10,561 nucleotides of DNA from Proteobacteria bacterium UBA3413. Lineage in GTDB: Bacteria > Pseudomonadota > Gammaproteobacteria > Magnimaribacterales > D2472. The notes under the pieces were generated by a model. The model did not search any database and had not been told where the DNA came from. It saw only the letters and a list, made by a program, of their open reading frames with translations. Each line of letters starts with the position of its first letter. Position 1 is the stretch's first letter. Both the position numbers and the translations under genes were made by a program. Location: NCBI GenBank assembly GCA_002358345.1, contig DEOR01000065.1, forward strand, positions 116,399-126,959. The letters run 5' to 3'. Shown piece after piece: positions 6,303 through 10,561 of this stretch.

Positions 6303-7398
6303 ATGGAATCAACAGAAATTAAATCAACGCTTCAGAACCTTCATCTTCGCTTGAATGAGCTTAGGGGGTATCTTTGACGTAGATGAAAAAAAGACTGAGC
6401 TCGCTCAAATTCAAGCCACTCTTGCAGAAGAGGCAACTTGGGCTGACTTAGACCTATCCCAGCAGCTCAATAAAAATAAAACAGTTCTAGAGAAATTCCT
6501 CCAAGCTTTTGATGCTACAGAGCTGAGCCTGAGCGACAACATTGAATTGCTTCAAATGGCATTTGACGAAGAGGATGAACAGTCAGTGGAAGAGATAGGG
6601 AAAGAGGCTTCTAATCTTATTGCAGCAATAGAGGATTTAGAATTCAATCGAATGTTTTCTAATCCAATGGATCCTAACTCTGCTTTTCTTGACATTCAAT
6701 CTGGCTCTGGAGGCACGGAGGCTCAAGATTGGGCAGAGATGCTCTTTCGCATGTATTCCAGATGGGCGGAAAAACATGATTTTAAAGTTTCAGTGATAGA
6801 GCATTCACCTGGAGAAGTCGCAGGCATCAAATCAGTGTCCTTATTAATTCAGGGGAGTTATGCTTATGGCTGGCTAAGAACTGAAACAGGGGTACATCGC
6901 CTTGTGCGAAAGTCACCCTTTGACTCCGGCAGTAGAAGGCATACCTCCTTTGCTTCTGTTTTTATTTCTCCAGAAATTGATGAATCAATTGCGGTGGAGT
7001 TAAATCCAGCAGATGTGAGAATCGATACCTATAGGGCGTCAGGCGCCGGAGGCCAGCACGTAAACAAAACAGATTCAGCTGTTCGTCTTACTCATATCCC
7101 CACAGGTACAGTTGTGCAGTGCCAAAGCGATAGATCTCAGCATAAAAATAAAGATAATGCATTCAAGCAGCTGAAATCAAAGCTTTATGAGCTAGAATTA
7201 CAAAAACAAAAAGATGAGCAGCAAATATTGGAAGACAGTAAGTCCGATATTGGTTGGGGCAGTCAAATTCGTTCATATGTTCTGGATCAATCTCGTATTA
7301 AAGACCTCAGAACAAATGTAGAGAGCGGTAATATTTCTTCCATCTTAGATGGGGATATAGATCTTTTTATTAAAGCCAGTCTAACCCAAGGAGTATAG
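6303..7398 (+). CDS. prfB: Peptide chain release factor 2 (RF2), made by programmed +1 frameshift
   Basis: RF2 ends translation at UGA and UAA. The gene is read as 6303-6374 joined to 6376-7398: 24 codons from ATG 6303, an in-frame TGA at 6375-6377, then a +1 shift to GAC and 340 further residues, giving 364 in total, one less than E. coli RF2. The stop-codon recognition motif Ser-Pro-Phe is at about 204-206 (KSPFDSG), and the peptidyl-hydrolysis motif Gly-Gly-Gln at 249-251 (SGAGGQHVN), where Gln251 would be methylated by PrmC. The residue five before GGQ's second Gly is Ala245, as in most bacteria, unlike the Thr246 of E. coli K-12. Other conserved parts are SGSGGTEAQDWAEML and SQHKNKD. An ATG at 6355 gives an open frame without the shift but lacks the native N-terminus. 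The stop abuts the lysS ATG. Confidence 0.97.
6363..6378 (+). promoter_or_regulatory. prfB programmed +1 frameshift site
   Basis: The sequence reads AGG GGG TAT CTT TGA C. AGGGGG (6363-6368) is the internal Shine-Dalgarno element, three bases before the slippery CTT (6372-6374), followed by the TGA (6375-6377) and the C (6378) that weakens termination. It matches the E. coli element as I remember it. When RF2 is scarce the ribosome pauses at UGA, slips +1 from CUU to UUU and continues with GAC. When RF2 is plentiful, translation ends after 24 residues. This is autoregulation. Confidence 0.97.
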
Positions 7399-8889
7399 AT
7401 GACTGATTCAAACATAGGTGGCGAAGCATCAATTCTAGAAGAAAGACGCAGAAAGTTAGAAGAACTGCGAGCAGACAACAAAGCCTACATTAATAATTTT
7501 TTTCCTACCAAGCATGCGCTCGAGCTGCATGCGCTACATGGTCATTTATCCAAAGAAGATTTAGAGACAGCACAGATACATAATCTTGCCTTGGCTGGAA
7601 GAATCGTCTTAAAACGAGTGATGGGCAATGCCAGCTTTATTACTATCCGTGACGGTTCTGGTGATATTCAGATTTATATTAGCAAAAACAACATAGACGT
7701 TGATCTATATAAGAATTTTAAGACTTGGGATTTGGGCGATATTATTGGAACCACTGGTAATCTTTTTAAAACGAAAACTGAAGAACTGACCCTGGAGGCT
7801 CATTCCATTGTATTAATCACCAAGGCCTTGAGGCCTATGCCAGAAAAACATAAAGGGCTGGCTGATATTGAGACCAGATATCGTCAGAGATACATCGATC
7901 TGATGAGCAACCCTGATTCAAAAGAAATCTTTGTTAAGCGCTCTAATATTGTAGCATCGGTGCGACAGACCATGATTGAGGATGGTTTCTTAGAGGTTGA
8001 AACACCCATGATGCATTCCATTCCTGGGGGAGCTGTAGCCAAGCCTTTTGTGACCCATCATAACGCATTAGATAGAGAGCTTTTTCTAAGAATAGCCCCT
8101 GAGCTGCATTTAAAAAGATTGCTTGTTGGTGGCTTTGAAAAAGTTTTTGAGATTAACCGCAGTTTTAGGAATGAAGGCCTGTCTACAAGACATAACCCTG
8201 AATTTACCATGCTAGAATTTTATGCAGCCTTTGCAACCTTTGGAGGCACAATTAGCTTTACAACCAACCTGATTCAATCCGCATCTAAAGCCATTGGCAA
8301 TGGTGATCGCATAGAATGGGATGGCGATCAAATTGATCTCTCATCCTTTACTACCAAAACTTTAAGTGAATTGGTGTTGGCTGAAAATACTGCTTTGGGT
8401 AGACAGGATCTCAGCAATTTAGAAAAGTTAAGAGCTCACGCTGCCTCAATCAAACTATCATTCAAGGATTCTTGGGGCCCTGGAAAGCTGTTACTCGAAA
8501 TTTTTGAAAAGACAGTAGAGTCAAAATTAATCCAGCCTACATTTGTTATAGAATATCCTGTTGAGGTTTCACCTCTTTCCAGAAGAAATAATGAGGATCC
8601 TTCAATTGCTGATAGATTTGAGCTGTTTGTTGGAGGCAAAGAGATTGCCAATGGGTTCTGCGAACTCAACGATCCGGATGATCAAGCCGAAAGATTTAAA
8701 GAGCAAGTCCAAGCCAAGGCTGATGGAGATGATGAAGCTATGGGTTACGATGAAGATTATGTAGCAGCGCTAGAGCACGGTATGCCTCCAGCGGTAGGGG
8801 TGGGGGTTGGAATAGACCGATTGGTTATGATGCTAACTAATCAAAGCTCTATTCGCGATGTAATTCTTTTCCCTCAACTTAAGAGCTAG
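7399..8889 (+). CDS. lysS: Lysyl-tRNA synthetase, class II
   Basis: This enzyme charges tRNA-Lys with lysine using ATP; it is cytoplasmic and dimeric. The 496-residue length is typical of bacterial class II LysRS. An N-terminal OB-fold anticodon-binding domain spans about 65-140 (LAGRIVLKRVMGNASFITIRD begins it). Motif 1 lies around ETPMMHSIPGGAVAKPF (201-217). Motif 2 is FRNEGLSTRHNPEFTMLE at 256-273. KEIANGFCELNDP (414-426) is a lysine-site segment, and motif 3 is GVGVGIDRLVMML at 467-479. AAGGAG at 7388-7393, five bases before ATG 7399, is the clearest ribosome binding site in the window. The start directly follows the prfB stop, the same prfB-lysS pairing as in E. coli. The stop lies 1 nt from the end of the convergent minus-strand gene. 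Confidence 0.98.
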   Translation: MTDSNIGGEASILEERRRKLEELRADNKAYINNFFPTKHALELHALHGHLSKEDLETAQIHNLALAGRIVLKRVMGNASFITIRDGSGDIQIYISKNNIDVDLYKNFKTWDLGDIIGTTGNLFKTKTEELTLEAHSIVLITKALRPMPEKHKGLADIETRYRQRYIDLMSNPDSKEIFVKRSNIVASVRQTMIEDGFLEVETPMMHSIPGGAVAKPFVTHHNALDRELFLRIAPELHLKRLLVGGFEKVFEINRSFRNEGLSTRHNPEFTMLEFYAAFATFGGTISFTTNLIQSASKAIGNGDRIEWDGDQIDLSSFTTKTLSELVLAENTALGRQDLSNLEKLRAHAASIKLSFKDSWGPGKLLLEIFEKTVESKLIQPTFVIEYPVEVSPLSRRNNEDPSIADRFELFVGGKEIANGFCELNDPDDQAERFKEQVQAKADGDDEAMGYDEDYVAALEHGMPPAVGVGVGIDRLVMMLTNQSSIRDVILFPQLKS

Positions 8890-8890
8890 C

Positions 8891-9334
8891 CTACCATCTA
8901 AACTTTTCAAAATTTTCTGGGTTTGCCCAGCCCTCTGAATTATTCCATCCACGCTTGGTGTTATAGGTTTTGAGATTATAGGAATAGATATTTTTATTTG
9001 ATATTTCTGAGTCAAGCACAAACCCCAGTTCCAATAAAGACTTGTGGTCCTGAGTTTCTTTTGGATTTTTGATCACTAGAATTTTTTGAGCAACAGTGTT
9101 TTTGATCAACCCTAATTGCATTTTGTTGATATCAATATCATCACAAATAATACACAGATCATAAACTTCATCATGTGATATGTCAGGATCAGGCAGGATG
9201 CTTAAGTGATTCACCACACCTTCCAAGGATGCGCCTAGCAGACTCATATCCTGAGAAGTTAGAACTAAAGCAGATTTAGTGGTTTCAGACTGAGCAACAT
9301 CTACAAGAAATTTAACTGAGCCTTGGGTCATCAT
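8891..9334 (-). CDS. Uncharacterised protein, possibly DUF6231-like
   Basis: This 147-residue protein has no signal peptide or membrane segment. The N-terminal half alternates hydrophobic strands with acidic turns: ALVLTSQD (22-29), YDLCIICDDID (58-68) and KILVIKNP (84-91), with LGLIKN between them. This spacing looks like a partial Rossmann fold, perhaps a degenerate methyltransferase, but no glycine-rich SAM loop is visible. The C-terminal 25 residues are rich in Trp, Asn and Pro (TYNTKRGWNN, then GWANPENFEKFRW) and look conserved. They resemble the ends of gammaproteobacterial proteins I associate with DUF6231, which is a memory-based, tentative link. The ATG directly follows the mdh stop, so the two are probably co-transcribed and translationally coupled. 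A second ATG at codon 2 is equally possible. Function unknown. Confidence 0.75.
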   Translation of the reverse strand: MMTQGSVKFLVDVAQSETTKSALVLTSQDMSLLGASLEGVVNHLSILPDPDISHDEVYDLCIICDDIDINKMQLGLIKNTVAQKILVIKNPKETQDHKSLLELGFVLDSEISNKNIYSYNLKTYNTKRGWNNSEGWANPENFEKFRW

Positions 9335-10333
9335 TTACTGCAATAATTCCATTACAGCTGCTCTTTCCTCTAGCAGTTCGTTGGTAGAAATAAGAATTTT
9401 TTCTTTAGCAAAATCAGAAAGCTCAATGCCAGAAACTATTTCAACACTTCCATCGGCCAATGTTCTCAACGGCATACCGCAAATAATTCCATCTGGTAAG
9501 CCATAGCTTCCATCAGTCATGACCGCAGCACTAAAGCAGTCACCTGAAGCAGTAGGATTTTCACATGCTACAACAGTATCTAAGGCTGCTTTAGCCGCAG
9601 AAGTGGCTGAGGAGGCTCCCCTAGAATCAATTACAGCTTTACCTCGTTGCTGCACAGTGGGCAAAAATTCACCATTAATCCAATCCATGTCATCAATTAA
9701 ATCTTTTCCAGACTGCCCATTGCAGTCCATGTTTTCAAAATCAGGGTACATAGTAGGACTGTGATTGCCCCATATAATCATCTTGCTGATATCTGAGATT
9801 CCTGTATTGAGCTTCTTTGAAAGAACAGATTGCGCTCTGCTTGAATCCAACATAGTCATGGCCATCCATAATTGAGATTCATTATTTGCTGCATGTCTTC
9901 CAATTAATGCGTTGGTGTTCGCCGGATTACCTACGACCAATATTTTTGCATTTGGCTTGCCATGCTCCCCAATGGCTTTACCTTGGCCGACAAAAATACC
10001 ACCGTTGATTTGCAATAAATCAGCACGCTCTTCAATTTTCTTGCCGTTATAGACAATGCCGCGAGGAATACTGCCGACCAGCAAAAACCAATCCGCATCT
10101 TTTGCTGCTTTTTCAAAATCTGATGTGTAGTTAACATTCCCCATATTTGGAAAATTAGAATCTTCCAACTCCATAACCAACCCTTCTAATTTTTCAACCA
10201 CTTGAGGAATTTCAACCAGCTCAAGATCAACGATCTTATCTCCAAAGGTATGACCATCAACCAGCCGTGGAATTAAGGAATAGCTTATCTGACCTGCTGC
10301 GCCTGTCACTACGACTTTAACTCTCTCTTTCAT
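9335..10333 (-). CDS. mdh: Malate dehydrogenase (NAD-dependent, cytosolic-type)
   Basis: The enzyme interconverts malate and oxaloacetate in the TCA cycle. The 332-residue protein belongs to the LDH/MDH superfamily, in the group with GNHSPTMYPD motifs like Aquaspirillum and Thermus MDH, not the E. coli-type Mdh. The NAD loop is VTGAAGQISYSL (9-20). LLVGSIPRG (84-92) has substrate-binding Arg91, and VGNPANTNALI (134-144) follows. Asp163 and Arg166 lie in MLDSSRAQ, and the catalytic base is His191 in WGNHSPTMYPD. TDGSYGLPDGI (273-283) and STNELLEE (316-323) close the fold. Between PRG and ERADLL the active-site loop appears about six residues longer than in relatives I remember; Arg103 keeps the second arginine. 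CCTCT at 10340-10344 (AGAGG on the coding strand) is a ribosome binding site six bases from the ATG. Confidence 0.95.
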   Translation of the reverse strand: MKERVKVVVTGAAGQISYSLIPRLVDGHTFGDKIVDLELVEIPQVVEKLEGLVMELEDSNFPNMGNVNYTSDFEKAAKDADWFLLVGSIPRGIVYNGKKIEERADLLQINGGIFVGQGKAIGEHGKPNAKILVVGNPANTNALIGRHAANNESQLWMAMTMLDSSRAQSVLSKKLNTGISDISKMIIWGNHSPTMYPDFENMDCNGQSGKDLIDDMDWINGEFLPTVQQRGKAVIDSRGASSATSAAKAALDTVVACENPTASGDCFSAAVMTDGSYGLPDGIICGMPLRTLADGSVEIVSGIELSDFAKEKILISTNELLEERAAVMELLQ

Positions 10334-10348
10334 TGAAAACCTCTTTTA

Positions 10349-10561
10349 TTAATTTAAAAACATTATATTCCGAAACGTTAAATTAATTCTCGGACTGATA
10401 AATTTTTTAGTCTTTTTTATTGAATGCTGCCAATATTTCTGAGTTTGGCCATCAATGATGATGAGAGCGCCATGCAGTTGAGGAATCGCAAGGGTCTCTT
10501 TGGATAGAATATTTTTAAATACCAGGTCGCGCTCACCTCCAAATGACAGGGCAGCTATCGT
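10349..10561 (-). CDS. AlkB-family 2-oxoglutarate/Fe(II) dioxygenase, C-terminal part (partial)
   Basis: A minus-strand frame enters from the right edge and gives 70 residues before TAA at 10349-10351; the N-terminal part, with the HxD iron ligands, lies outside. The visible end has SFGGERDLVFK (6-16), LIIIDGQTQKYWQHSI (33-48) and SPRINLTFRNI (56-66). His46 would be the third iron ligand, and Arg58 and Arg64 would bind 2-oxoglutarate and substrate. The 12-residue spacing from His to the first Arg matches ALKBH2-type proteins as I recall them, not the 17 of E. coli AlkB. These enzymes oxidatively remove alkyl lesions such as 1-methyladenine and 3-methylcytosine from DNA. The stop lies 15 nt before the mdh ATG, so the two may be co-transcribed, although mdh may also have its own promoter. 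Confidence 0.88.
   Translation of the reverse strand, partial: TIAALSFGGERDLVFKNILSKETLAIPQLHGALIIIDGQTQKYWQHSIKKTKKFISPRINLTFRNIMFLN
10362..10367 (-). promoter_or_regulatory. Possible mdh promoter -10 element
   Basis: On the minus strand a perfect TATAAT lies 28 bases upstream of the mdh ATG, inside the last codons of the preceding alkB-like gene. A start site near 10355 would leave a leader of roughly 20 nt carrying the AGAGG ribosome binding site. No good -35 hexamer is seen at 16-18 bases, and there is no TG extension. In AT-rich DNA a chance TATAAT is common, so the call is weak. It would allow mdh to be expressed apart from the upstream gene. Confidence 0.35.

Noticed and set aside
6355..6375. 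ATG at 6355 as the start of prfB
   Set aside because: It lies in the wrong frame for the upstream part of RF2 and just before the frameshift site. The conserved N-terminus is encoded from 6303 in the other frame.
8917..8930. CTGGG-TTTG-CCCAG hairpin near the end of the minus-strand gene as a terminator
   Set aside because: The stem is only 5 bp with no T run directly after it on either strand, and it encodes the conserved-looking WANPE residues.
10393..10418. GACTGA/TTAGTC stem followed by six T on the plus strand
   Set aside because: It resembles a plus-strand terminator, but no plus-strand gene precedes it. The T run is the complement of Lys codons in the AlkB-like gene and the stem has a G-U pair and an AT-rich loop.

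Overview
This window looks like a compact, AT-rich gammaproteobacterial chromosome segment made of housekeeping genes. The gene order is that of the Gammaproteobacteria: rpsP-rimM-trmD-rplS, then xerD-dsbC-hom-thrC-prfB-lysS, as I remember it from Pseudomonas and, in part, Enterobacteria. The RF2 frameshift site is the classic bacterial one. Low GC, very short or overlapping gene junctions and a missing recJ suggest a streamlined, possibly marine lineage such as SAR86. That taxonomic guess is inference and was not tested.

Plus strand, 1-1976: the end of rpsP (ribosomal protein S16, with a strongly acidic C-terminal tail), rimM (16S maturation factor), trmD (tRNA m1G37 methyltransferase) and rplS (ribosomal protein L19, with an acidic N-terminal extension of about 80 residues). 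These four form the classic trmD operon. A perfect hairpin covers the rpsP-rimM junction and the rimM start codon.

Plus strand, 1981-8889: xerD (chromosome dimer resolution), dsbC (periplasmic disulfide isomerase), hom and thrC (the threonine branch from aspartate semialdehyde), prfB (RF2, made by +1 programmed frameshifting) and lysS (lysyl-tRNA synthetase). dsbC/hom overlap by 4 nt and hom/thrC by 1 nt; prfB and lysS abut. The only gap over 20 nt is the 47 nt before prfB. A 12-bp inverted repeat ending in a T run lies just inside xerD and may terminate or attenuate transcription from the ribosomal-protein operon.

Minus strand, 8891-10561: read in transcription order, the C-terminal end of an AlkB/ALKBH2-like DNA-repair dioxygenase (cut by the window edge), mdh (NAD-type malate dehydrogenase with an apparently longer active-site loop) and a small uncharacterised gene whose stop lies 1 nt from the lysS stop in a convergent arrangement.

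I found no mobile element, CRISPR array, tRNA or rRNA, and no convincing new multi-gene system. The points most worth following up are the paired acidic extensions on two ribosomal proteins, the two junction hairpins, the malate dehydrogenase loop and the uncharacterised gene beside mdh. No stretch longer than 50 bases lacks a gene.
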